From: JAIEPT01 sp038217425
GTDB lineage: Bacteria > Planctomycetota > Planctomycetia > Gemmatales > Gemmataceae
DNA length: 25,705 nucleotides
Reading direction: 5' to 3'
Assembly: GCA_038217425.1 (NCBI GenBank)
Contig: JBBQPM010000096.1
Location: 1-25,705, forward strand
The position numbers and the translations under genes were made by a program. How positions within the stretch are numbered: position 1 is the stretch's first letter; every line of letters begins with the position of its first letter. Shown piece by piece: positions 1-7,566 of the stretch. A model generated the notes under the pieces. It saw only the letters and a program-made list of their open reading frames with translations, ran no database searches and was not told the DNA's origin.

Positions 1-14
1 TCAGAGCCATCCTT

Positions 15-63
15 GGCCTCCTGTCGGAAGAGGTAGTAAGCACCCGTATTCTGACAGGAGGCC
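15..63. repeat. Perfect 11-bp inverted repeat, possible terminator
   Basis: GGCCTCCTGTC at 15-25 is the exact reverse complement of GACAGGAGGCC at 53-63, with a 27-base loop. A short T-rich stretch (GGATTTTCC) follows on the plus strand. It could be the terminator of a gene lying to the left of the window, but the loop is long and the T run has only four bases. Nothing coding is recognised between the left edge and the DUF892 gene. Confidence 0.45.
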
Positions 64-255
64 GGATTTTCCTCAACTGCAATCAAACTCAAAAGCTAGA
101 AAAGGCAACGGCTTACGGCTTAACTTGATGCCATTCGGGACAGCTGGGATTTCATAACGGCTCCCGCCTTTCAAGAACTCGGAGCGCGCAGTAGCTTTGT
201 CGGCAACGGAACGTCAAACGGTAACGGTCAGAATTTTCCCGGGGCAAAGCAATTC

Positions 256-828
256 GTGCAGGAACTCGAGGAGTGCTTGCAGGATTTGTTGCATGCGGAA
301 GGCCAACTCGTCAAGGCCCTACCCAAGATGATCAAAGCAGCGCGAACGGCGGACCTTAAGACGCTATTTACCAAGCATCTGGAAGAAACCCAGGCCCAGA
401 TCGAGCGTTTGGAGCAAGTTTTCGAGCTAATTGACGCCAAGCCGAAGCCGAAATCCTGCAAGGGGATGGCCGGGCTTATCACTGAAGGCCAAGAAGTCAT
501 CGCGAATGGCAAAGGGAAAGATGACGTAGCGGCGGACTTATCGTTGATTGCGGCTGCGCAAAAAGTGGAACATTATGAGATCTCCAGTTATCTGACCGCT
601 CGCACATTGGCGAGTAAAGCTGGTAAGCCGGAGGCGCGGCGACTATTGGATCAAACGCTGCTCGAAGAGGAACGGGCGGAAAAACTTCTTAACCGTTTAG
701 CCACGGTGTTGATGGAGGATCTCACGATGGTTGCAACCGGCGAAGCCATGGATCGGACCGTTGAAGAGATGCCAGAGACCTCCCGTGCAGCGCAGGAAGA
801 AGGGTATTCTTCGCGTGTTCCAGAATGA
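256..828 (+). CDS. DUF892 / YciF-like ferritin-like protein, start uncertain
   Basis: This 190-residue protein matches the YciF/DUF892 ferritin-like family, small four-helix-bundle proteins associated with stress responses; their reaction is poorly defined. Visible landmarks are LLHAEGQLVKALPKM near the N-terminus, a HLEETQAQIERLEQVF helix, the KSCKGMAGLI turn, AAQKVEHYEI (the conserved helix with metal-ligand-type Glu and His) and LLEEERAEKLL near the C-terminus. GTG at 256 is used because it is the only plausible start just before the family similarity begins. The frame stays open back to a TAA at 121-123 without any ATG, and no clear ribosome binding site is seen. The family usually has about ten more residues before this point, so the true start may be lost or non-canonical. 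The last 30 or so residues are not recognised. Family assignment is firm; start is not. Confidence 0.8.
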   Translation: MQELEECLQDLLHAEGQLVKALPKMIKAARTADLKTLFTKHLEETQAQIERLEQVFELIDAKPKPKSCKGMAGLITEGQEVIANGKGKDDVAADLSLIAAAQKVEHYEISSYLTARTLASKAGKPEARRLLDQTLLEEERAEKLLNRLATVLMEDLTMVATGEAMDRTVEEMPETSRAAQEEGYSSRVPE

Positions 829-1638
829 GATGGTTTCTGGAAACTTGGTCCAAGGAGCGTTGCAGCATCCAGATCGCGGGGTTCCACGGCTGCGAAATGC
901 ACGACCTGAAGCTCAATGTTCCAGTGCCACCCAAGACGTCGCTGGAGTGACCGCATCTTAACAGGCACATAGTTCGTCGGGCCGTCCGCGGCCGCTCTCC
1001 CGGCGACCCGACGATGATGCTTGAGAAGGAGTATTGGCAGGAATTCACGGGTGCCGACACGGTCCGGAACCTTGCCTGCGAGGCGCACTCCGGAAAAGGA
1101 CGCGACCGTCCTGCAGGCCCATCCGCATTCCAGCCTTGGAGCGACTTTTTCAGACGGAGCAGTCCGACTTCGAAGCGAAGCTTGTCGATTCGATTCCTGC
1201 AAGCGAACGCTCTGCGTCGATCGACCGCTGCCGGCGATCCGCACGTGGTAGCCGGCAAGGAAGGCGGGCGCAGTTTTTTGAAGCCGACGGGGGAAGGGAG
1301 GACATCGCTTCGCCGACGCCTTCCCGGTAAAGAACCAGGACAACACCTGGCACTTCTGCGCCAACTCATCACGCCGACATACATGTGTGCATATAGGTCG
1401 CTCCAACCGCACCGGCGCCGACACCGGCCGCTGAATTCACTTCAAGACGTACGAATTCAATCTCGGCAATATAATTGCATTTCCAGCCGACGTCGCGCCT
1501 CGCCGCCGTTCCGAGCAGCATCGACGTGCAAATCAAGGTGAAAGCGAAATTCGGTTGGGCACGAAAGCGACGAGGATGGAACCGATTGTGGAGTGGCAGT
1601 GAGTCGAGAAATTTGGATCTTATTAACCAGAGTGCATC
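829..1638. other. 810-base stretch with no convincing gene
   Basis: Open frames exist on both strands here but their translations are rich in Arg, Ser and Pro without any recognisable motif, hydrophobic pattern or domain, and none has a good ribosome binding site. An imperfect inverted repeat (TCGTCGGG at 974-981 against CCCGACGA at 1007-1014) lies inside. Around 1430-1600 the base composition becomes AT-richer; the short translations I tried there gave no match. It may be decayed coding DNA or an intergenic region carrying the promoter of the secreted protein that follows. Confidence 0.5.
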
Positions 1639-4600
1639 ATGAAACCTCTCATCTTCCTCACAGCTCTATCGCTCCTGCCCTCGCTATTGAACGCTCAGGA
1701 TCTCACCCTGAACGGCGCCGATACGGCGGAGGCAGAGTTTCGTGTGGGAGCCACGGGGAAGATCGCTTTGATGTTCAAGTTCGCCGATGGAAAGGTTCAG
1801 TCGATGCTCGGCGTCGTGAAGGCCGATACGCAAAAGCGCATCGTGGAAAAAGACGGCAAGAAAACGCCGGAGATGGTCCCGATGGCCGACGGCTGGATCG
1901 AGTTTTCGAGCGCGGGCGTCAAGTTTCAGTATCACAGCCGCCCGTATCTCAAACGCTACACGGAGGCTCAGCAGGCGGATCTGGCGAAGGTGTGGGAGAC
2001 GCTCCCCGCTGCCTCGCAATGTTGGGTGCCGCTGGAAGTACGTGGGGATGCTGCGGGCGCCGAGTTGTGGCTGGACGGGCGCTACTGCGGTCGGTTGGCG
2101 AGTGAAAGCCGGCTCGCCGAGGTGAGTTTCAAACTGGCGGCAGACGGAGCGGTGCGCAACCAGCGAACGTTCACGCGTGCGGGTTCGGGCATCTACCTGC
2201 CGCTCGATGTGCGGCGCATCGCGCGGCCCGGAGTGATGATGGAGGGGAGCGTTTCGCTCAAATCGGGACCGCAGCAAGTCAAAAAAGTGCCGATGATGGT
2301 GGCAGACGGCGCCGGCAATGCGGATGTCGGCATGGCGAAGGAAATGCAGGGAAGACGGGGGCTGGAGGAAAACGAGAACACCTCGCGCACGTCGCTGGAC
2401 GGCATGAAGGAATCGCTCCACTTCTCGGTGCCGCAAGAGTTTTATCATCGGGCGTGGGTGCTGTGCGCGGTGGATCCCGATGTCAAATTAGATCCCGTGC
2501 TGACCACGCGGCTGACGCGATTCGGCATGTGGGGCCGCGGCGGCGCGATCGCGGACACGACGCTCACTCTGCCGCGCGGCAACGAGAAACCCGGCAAGGG
2601 CATCGAGCAGGTGGGGAGCGTGGAATACGTCGCCGACAAGAAGACAATCACAGTACCGCTCTATCTCGTGCGGGTTGACTTGAAGGCAGGCGAGATCCTG
2701 GACATCCTAGCCGACCAGAAGGACCAAAATGCTCCCATGAAAATCGGGCCGTATCTCGACTTCGAGTTCCTCGGCAAGTGCGGCGAGTTGGCAGTACAGA
2801 ACGATCGTCGGCGCAAACCGGACCCGACCTCGACCAGCGCCGTGCATGTCTTCGGGGTGACTCTGGAAAAGGCTCCCGCGGAGTTGCGGCTCAAGCAATC
2901 GCAGCCAGGCAACATCTTTCATAACGAGGAGACGCCGGAGACGACCTTCGCCCTGCGTGCGAACGTTGCGGGACGCTACGAATTGCGCTGGGAAATCACC
3001 GGCATCGATGGTCAAGTGCTCGTAAAAAAAGCGAAAACGGTCGAACTTCCAGCCGTGGGCAGCGAAGCCGATATCGTTGTGCCGCTGACCATGCCGGACG
3101 CCGGCTGGTATGGACTGAACGTGATCCTCGCCGATGTTAGCGGAAACACTTTTCTCAAGCACGAGGCGGCGTTTGCCCTACTGGGTAAGGACACGCGCAC
3201 CGCGGGCTATGAATCGCCCTTCGGCACCTGGTGGTTTAGCGGCGTGCATTACACGACCAAGGATCCGGCGGTGGCAGGACCGATGCTGTTCAAAGCCGGC
3301 TTCCGGCGCACGACGATGAGCTGGACCAAGGCCAGCGAGGAAGATTTCGCGCCCTGGAAGTTCTCGCTCAATCAGATTCAGTGGCCCTTCCGTCTTGCGG
3401 ATCTCAAGGACTGGCCTGCCGCGGAGAAACGTGCCGAGCTGGTCATTAACGAGAAGTTGAAACGCTTCCCGCACTGCCAGTACATCAATCTGTTTCATGA
3501 GAGCTACGACCCGCGCGTGTATCCCCCGGAGATCTACGGGGAGAAGTATGTGCCCGAAAATGCCGCGCTCGCCGCGCGCGAGGATGAGCTGCACGAGTTG
3601 GGATTGAAGGCTGCAAAGTTCTTTCGCGCGAAGTTCCCTCAGCTCAAGATCATGGCGGGAAACAGCGGCGGTTCCTCCGGCCTCATCGCCGTGATGCTGC
3701 GGCGCGGCTTCCCGCGCGAACTCATTGACTACCTCGGAACGGAGGCGACGGGCCAAACCTTCGCGCCGGAGAAAATTGTGCCGCACACCACGGGAGGCAT
3801 TTGGCTGATGGGCGAAACGGCGCGAAAGTTCGGTTACGACATTCCCTTGGCCGGCTGCTTCGAGTACACCTCCCGCGCCCAACGCGATCTCGGCGCCCAG
3901 CGGCACGCGGAGTGGTATGCACGCGACATGCTCATCGGTCTCGCGTACCGTTTCCCGACCATCTCGCCGGCCGGGCTCGAAGATGTAGGAAATACATACT
4001 ATGACACGCTCTGGGGAGCATCGGGGCTGTGTCAGCGCCATCCCCTGCACTACCCGAAGCCCGCGTATGTCGCGCTCGCGACGCTCACGAAGACGCTCGA
4101 TAGCGTGAAGCTCGTCAGGCAGATGCCCACCGGCTCATCGAGCGTGTACGCACTGGAGTTCGAGCGCGGCAACGATCGCATCTATGCGTTCTGGACGCCG
4201 CGTGGGGAGTGTGAGCTGGAAATTGACTTCCCCACCGAAACCGCCGTGACCCAGGTCGAGTTTTACGGACGCCAGCACTCTCTGAAAACGAAAGGCAAAG
4301 GGCTCGCCGTCACCGCGGCAGGCGCCGTCAATTATGTCATCAGTCCGATCGCCGCAACGAAGGTCGCCGCAGGCAAGCGGACCTTCCCCAACCATCAACC
4401 TCCGGCCGGAACGCAGGTCATCAGCCGCATGGAGGACCTGGCCCAATGGCAACTCGTTCCCAATGAGCAATCGATCGCGACTCCGCTGCGGCGGCCCGGT
4501 AAGTTCGACATTCGTCAGGTAAGCGACGCCGAGAAAGGCGCGTGCCTCGAACTGGAACTCAAGCGCGAAGGCGAAGTGCCGCACGTCGTCGGCGAATATG

Positions 4601-5022
4601 CCGCGCTGCGCTTGAAGCAACCGCTGCCCATGGGCGGCAAGCCACACACCCTCGGCGTGTGGGTCAAGGGGGACAGCAGTTGGGGGCGCATTTTCTGGGA
4701 GGTTGAGGATGCCAAGGGCGAGCGCTGGCATTCCTCCAAGGACCTCGATGGCGGCGACTGGGCCAATCAAGCCGCGATCGACTTCGACGGCTGGTGCTTC
4801 GTCACCTTTCCGCTCACCAGAGAATCGCCCGCGCGGCACATCGAACCTGGCGCCGGCCTCGGCCAATGGCAGGGCAATGCCGACGGCGTCCTCGACTATC
4901 CGCTCAAGCTCGTCGGCCTCTACGTGCAGACGCATCGCCAATCGCTCGATCTCACGCAAATGAAACCGGTGCAAGGAAACCTCCGGCTCAGAGACGTGAG
5001 CGCGATCGGCGCTGGAAAGTGA
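1639..5022 (+). CDS. Large secreted protein with glycosidase-like middle region
   Basis: This 1127-residue protein begins with a clear signal peptide (residues 1-19, hydrophobic core FLTALSLLPSLL, likely cleavage before QD). Residues about 20-530 read as beta-rich domains. Residues about 530-850 have the feel of a TIM-barrel glycosidase: INLFHESYDP (Glu621), YLGTEATG (Glu702), AGCFEYTSR (Glu742), then WGASGLCQRHPLHYPKPAYVAL typical of the end of such a barrel. After it come a small beta domain (YALEFERGNDRIYAFWTP) and a C-terminal region, about 920-1120, resembling a carbohydrate-binding jelly roll (LGVWVKGDSSWGRIFWEVED). I cannot assign a GH family, and which Glu is catalytic is a guess. It acts outside the cytoplasm. 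The next gene, 95 bases downstream on the same strand, encodes a secreted esterase, so the two may be co-transcribed for degradation of an acylated polysaccharide. ATG at 1639 directly precedes the signal peptide. Confidence 0.8.
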   Translation: MKPLIFLTALSLLPSLLNAQDLTLNGADTAEAEFRVGATGKIALMFKFADGKVQSMLGVVKADTQKRIVEKDGKKTPEMVPMADGWIEFSSAGVKFQYHSRPYLKRYTEAQQADLAKVWETLPAASQCWVPLEVRGDAAGAELWLDGRYCGRLASESRLAEVSFKLAADGAVRNQRTFTRAGSGIYLPLDVRRIARPGVMMEGSVSLKSGPQQVKKVPMMVADGAGNADVGMAKEMQGRRGLEENENTSRTSLDGMKESLHFSVPQEFYHRAWVLCAVDPDVKLDPVLTTRLTRFGMWGRGGAIADTTLTLPRGNEKPGKGIEQVGSVEYVADKKTITVPLYLVRVDLKAGEILDILADQKDQNAPMKIGPYLDFEFLGKCGELAVQNDRRRKPDPTSTSAVHVFGVTLEKAPAELRLKQSQPGNIFHNEETPETTFALRANVAGRYELRWEITGIDGQVLVKKAKTVELPAVGSEADIVVPLTMPDAGWYGLNVILADVSGNTFLKHEAAFALLGKDTRTAGYESPFGTWWFSGVHYTTKDPAVAGPMLFKAGFRRTTMSWTKASEEDFAPWKFSLNQIQWPFRLADLKDWPAAEKRAELVINEKLKRFPHCQYINLFHESYDPRVYPPEIYGEKYVPENAALAAREDELHELGLKAAKFFRAKFPQLKIMAGNSGGSSGLIAVMLRRGFPRELIDYLGTEATGQTFAPEKIVPHTTGGIWLMGETARKFGYDIPLAGCFEYTSRAQRDLGAQRHAEWYARDMLIGLAYRFPTISPAGLEDVGNTYYDTLWGASGLCQRHPLHYPKPAYVALATLTKTLDSVKLVRQMPTGSSSVYALEFERGNDRIYAFWTPRGECELEIDFPTETAVTQVEFYGRQHSLKTKGKGLAVTAAGAVNYVISPIAATKVAAGKRTFPNHQPPAGTQVISRMEDLAQWQLVPNEQSIATPLRRPGKFDIRQVSDAEKGACLELELKREGEVPHVVGEYAALRLKQPLPMGGKPHTLGVWVKGDSSWGRIFWEVEDAKGERWHSSKDLDGGDWANQAAIDFDGWCFVTFPLTRESPARHIEPGAGLGQWQGNADGVLDYPLKLVGLYVQTHRQSLDLTQMKPVQGNLRLRDVSAIGAGK

Positions 5023-5117
5023 CCGGCCAGACATGGGCCTCGTCGCCTCGGCGCACTATCCCTATTTTCAGAAGGTAGTACTGGATCCCGAATTCAATAA
5101 ACATACGAGGTTTTCGC

Positions 5118-6245
5118 ATGTCCAAGTCATGGGCGACATTCCTGACATTCGCGTTGTTGTTTACGCAAGAAGCTTCCGCGCAACCGCCGGTGCGTAAGTT
5201 TGACGACCCCGGCGCCCCGCCTTTCAAGGTGCTCAAAGCCGGGGAGAATCCGCCGCGCGATGTGGACGGCAACTATGTGGTCGGCCCCGATTACACGCCC
5301 GCCCCGGAACGCCAGGCGGTCGCAGGCGTTCCGCAGGGAAAGGTGAAACAATTCACCATCGATTCGAAGGAGACCAAGCTTTTCAATCCCGGGATTGCTC
5401 GAAAGGTCTTCGGGAAGTTGGATCCGAACAACCCCAAGACGCTGATCGTCGAAACGCACGCCATCGACTACAAGCGTCAGATCACCGTTTACATCCCGAG
5501 TCAGTATGTGAAGGGCAGCGAGGCGCCGTTCATGGTCTGCCACGACGGCCCCAGCGGCAAACCGAATATGCAATTGCCGCAAATCCTCGACAACCTGATC
5601 GCACAGAAGCGAATCCCGCCGATCATCGCCATCCTGGTCGCCAACGGCGGCGGCGATGCCCAGGGGCACGAGCGCGGCAAGGAGTATGACACGATGTCTG
5701 GAATGTTTGCCGACTACATCGAAGCCGAGGTTCTGCCGCGCGTGGAGAAGAACTGCGAAGTCAAACTGACCAAAGACCCCGACGGGCGGGCGACCATGGG
5801 CAACAGTTCCGGCGGATCGGCCGCACTCATCATGGCGTGGTATCGCACCAACCTTTACCGTCGCGTGTTGACGACTTCCGGTACCTTCGTGAATCAGCAA
5901 TGGCCCTTCAACCCCGAGACGCCCGGCGGCGCCTGGGACTTTCATGAAACGATCATTCCCAATAGTCCCAAGAAGCCTCTGCGAATCTTCCTCTCCGTGG
6001 GGGACCGGGATTCCTTAAATCCCAACATCATGCGCGACGGCATGCACGACTGGGTTGAGGCCAACCACCGCATGGCCAAGGTGCTGAAGGCCAAGGGCTA
6101 TGAGTACCAGTACCTTTTTTGCCGAAACGCCGGCCATAGTATTAGCAATGCCCAGGCGCAATTCCTACCTCACGCCATCGAATGGGTGTGGAAAGGATAT
6201 GCTCCCGCAGTTGCTCCCAAAACAGGCAGGCACATAGGTCAGTGA
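5118..6245 (+). CDS. Secreted alpha/beta-hydrolase esterase (Fes/feruloyl-esterase-like)
   Basis: This 375-residue protein carries a signal peptide (1-21, cleavage after EASA) and an alpha/beta-hydrolase of the PF00756 putative esterase type, the fold of enterochelin esterase, S-formylglutathione hydrolase and feruloyl esterases. The core starts near residue 118 with RQITVYIPSQYV, followed by PFMVCHDGPSG. The nucleophile elbow is G228-N-S230-S-G232, the acid is likely D298 in GDRDSLN and the base H340 in NAGHSIS, so the triad looks complete and the enzyme active. About 90 residues between signal peptide and core are not recognised. The start ATG at 5118 has a GAGG about seven bases upstream. 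Substrate cannot be told from sequence; an acyl or feruloyl ester on a polysaccharide would suit the glycosidase-like neighbour upstream. Confidence 0.85.
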   Translation: MSKSWATFLTFALLFTQEASAQPPVRKFDDPGAPPFKVLKAGENPPRDVDGNYVVGPDYTPAPERQAVAGVPQGKVKQFTIDSKETKLFNPGIARKVFGKLDPNNPKTLIVETHAIDYKRQITVYIPSQYVKGSEAPFMVCHDGPSGKPNMQLPQILDNLIAQKRIPPIIAILVANGGGDAQGHERGKEYDTMSGMFADYIEAEVLPRVEKNCEVKLTKDPDGRATMGNSSGGSAALIMAWYRTNLYRRVLTTSGTFVNQQWPFNPETPGGAWDFHETIIPNSPKKPLRIFLSVGDRDSLNPNIMRDGMHDWVEANHRMAKVLKAKGYEYQYLFCRNAGHSISNAQAQFLPHAIEWVWKGYAPAVAPKTGRHIGQ

Positions 6246-6312
6246 TGGAAAGCGATTCTGGAAGCGAACCTTCCTGGGCAAAAATTTGCACGACGGGCTG
6301 GGCGAAAACGGC

Positions 6313-6439
6313 GAACCTGCTGACGGCCCTTTTCAAGATTGGTTCGCCGAGTTCTCATAGGCATCGAACGAGAATGCAAACCGAATAGGCGGTTCGTTCG
6401 ATGCTTCTTGAGTTTGAAAAGGCCCGTCTCGGCAAGTTC
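6313..6439. repeat. Nested inverted repeat (possible MITE/REP-like element or terminator)
   Basis: The inner hairpin has perfect 11-base arms, GCATCGAACGA at 6361-6371 and TCGTTCGATGC at 6394-6404, with a further AACCG/CGGTT pairing at 6379-6383 and 6390-6394. Outside it lies an imperfect pair: GAACCTGCTGACGGCC onward at 6313-6336 against the strand ending GGCAAGTTC at 6414-6439, sharing a CCTTTTCAA core. Two concentric inverted repeats over about 127 bases are more than a simple terminator needs. Confidence 0.6.
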
Positions 6440-6600
6440 AGAGTTACAAATCGAGTCGCCTGGAACTTCACGGATGCCTCGTGCTTGCCCAGTGAAAAGG
6501 CCATGGTGCAGAGGTCTTCACTTCCGTATTCGTTGCCTTGACTGATCTCGGGTCCCAGCGGTCCGCCGGGATTGCTTTCAACGTAAACTTCGCCGGGCAT
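6430..6600 (-). pseudogene. Possible gene fragment, unknown family
   Basis: Reading from ATG at 6600 on the minus strand gives a peptide with balanced amino-acid composition (VYVESNPGGPLGPE, GSEDLCTMAFSLGKHEAS, KFQATRFVTLNLP) for about 57 residues, unlike the Arg/Ser-rich shadows nearby. It then enters the inverted repeat and loses protein-like character, although the frame stays open to 6355. No ribosome binding site or domain is recognised. I read it as a truncated remnant; it could equally be a small unannotated gene. Confidence 0.3.
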
Positions 6601-6615
6601 TTAGTGATGCTTTCG

Positions 6616-6643
6616 TTGACCCAATCGTCTCAAGCGGCACAAT
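6616..6643 (+). promoter_or_regulatory. Candidate sigma-70-type promoter for the LTxxQ-like gene
   Basis: TTGACC at 6616-6621 is followed after 16 bases by CACAAT at 6638-6643. It lies about 77 bases before the ATG at 6721, directly after the structured spacer. The -35 matches five of six consensus bases, the -10 four of six. Confidence 0.4.
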
Positions 6644-6720
6644 GTTTGCCGGATGTGTAGCATGTAGGTCCTCAAACGTTGAGTGACTGGTTTCATGTTC
6701 CGCGTCACAGGAGAATCACG

Positions 6721-7464
6721 ATGTTCCGATTGATCAAGACCGTCTCGGCCGCCGCGTGCGCATTCCTCGCCATCAGCGAACTTGCCGCACAACAGCCCGC
6801 CCAGGCTCCCCCGGGTCTCAAGCCGCAAACGGGTCAGCAAGCGGGTCAAACGTACCGTGGTCCCATTCGGCAGAATCCCTGGTTCTCGAACAAGGAAATC
6901 CGTCAGCAACTCAAATTGAACGACGATCAGTACAATCGCCTTAACAAGTCGTACGGGGAAGCTTATACTCGGTACGAGCAGTCCTTGAACAATCTTGCTC
7001 CTTCCCTTACGCCAGAACAAAAGGCCAAGCAGCAGCAGGAGTTGCAACAGAATTTCTACCGTGACTTCTCGACCGTGACGAACGACGTCATCACGGATCA
7101 GGAAACGCGGAATCGGCTCAATCAATTGAATCTGCAGTATCGCGGCTACGACGCGTTTCGAGATCCGACGGTGCAGGAGAAATTGAATCTCTCGGAAGAA
7201 CAGCGGACCAAATTGATGCAATACAACGACGAATACACGAAAGCGATGAATGATCTCAATCGCGATTACACAACCGATCAGACCGGCGTCGACAAGCGAT
7301 TTAATGAACTTCGCAAGAACGAAGTCGGTCGTATGGAGCAGATTCTCAATGAGAATCAACGTCAAACCTGGCGTCAACTGACGGGCGATCCTTACAACTT
7401 CCAGTCGAGTATCTACTTCCAAAGCACCACCCCGACGAACCCGACAACGACACCGAAGCGGTAG
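6721..7464 (+). CDS. Exported helical protein with Spy/LTxxQ-like repeats
   Basis: The predicted 247-residue protein starts with a signal peptide (1-23, MFRLIKTVSAAACAFLAISELAA, cleaved before QQP); only its first part is needed to see the Lys/Arg and hydrophobic core. The mature part is highly charged and helical, with three LTxxQ-like units: LKLNDDQYNRL, LNLSEEQRTKL and LNENQRQTWRQLTGD, plus LTPEQKAKQQQ. Such repeats mark the Spy/CpxP-type periplasmic chaperone or metal-sensor superfamily, and similar proteins are common in planctomycetes. The frame is open back to an ATG at 6679, but ATG 6721 is preferred because AGGAGA lies six bases before it and the signal peptide begins there. It is a single-gene unit, flanked by a candidate promoter and a strong terminator. 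The C-terminus is a Thr/Pro-rich tail. A role in envelope stress is an inference. Confidence 0.8.
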   Translation: MFRLIKTVSAAACAFLAISELAAQQPAQAPPGLKPQTGQQAGQTYRGPIRQNPWFSNKEIRQQLKLNDDQYNRLNKSYGEAYTRYEQSLNNLAPSLTPEQKAKQQQELQQNFYRDFSTVTNDVITDQETRNRLNQLNLQYRGYDAFRDPTVQEKLNLSEEQRTKLMQYNDEYTKAMNDLNRDYTTDQTGVDKRFNELRKNEVGRMEQILNENQRQTWRQLTGDPYNFQSSIYFQSTTPTNPTTTPKR

Positions 7465-7493
7465 TCGCTCGATCTGGCTTTGGTCGGTTAGAG

Positions 7494-7530
7494 GCCCGGC
7501 GAGCAAATCTCTGCTTGCCGGGCTTTTTTT
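7494..7530 (+). terminator. Intrinsic terminator after the LTxxQ-like gene
   Basis: GCCCGGCGAGCA and TGCTTGCCGGGC pair (12 bp, one G-T) around a six-base loop, followed by seven T residues at 7524-7530. It lies 30 bases after the stop codon and between convergent genes; on the minus strand no T run follows the stem, so it serves the plus-strand gene. Confidence 0.9.
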
Positions 7531-7566
7531 GCGCGTCCCGTTTCACTCGATTGAGAAGATCGGCGC

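Larger units (their letters stand above)
6246..6678. other. Structured spacer with gene remnant
   Basis: No intact gene is recognised in these 430 bases. They hold a nested inverted repeat (6313-6439) and, on the minus strand from an ATG at 6600 down to about 6430, a short stretch that reads like genuine protein (MPGEVYVESNPGGPLGP, then GNEYGSEDL, MAFSLGKHEA and FVTLNL) before running into the inverted repeat. No stop, domain or neighbour supports it as a complete gene; it looks like the remnant of an exported or beta-sheet protein. The last part carries the probable promoter of the following gene. Confidence 0.5.

Noticed and set aside
818..842. Hairpin TTCCAGAA/TTCTGGAA over the DUF892 stop codon as a terminator
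   Set aside because: Stem is only eight bases and no T run follows it.
1180..1215. TTCGATTCC-like string suggesting a tRNA T-arm
   Set aside because: Flanking bases do not form the T-stem, and no acceptor, D or anticodon arms can be found.
651..1424. Long overlapping open frames on the minus strand (to 257 codons) and a plus frame at 1014-1541
   Set aside because: Translations are Arg/Ser/Pro-rich with no motif or hydrophobic pattern, and the left part is antisense to the DUF892 gene.
6679..6720. Upstream ATG as start of the LTxxQ-like gene
   Set aside because: The extra 14 residues precede the signal peptide and overlap the AGGAGA ribosome binding site that serves ATG 6721.
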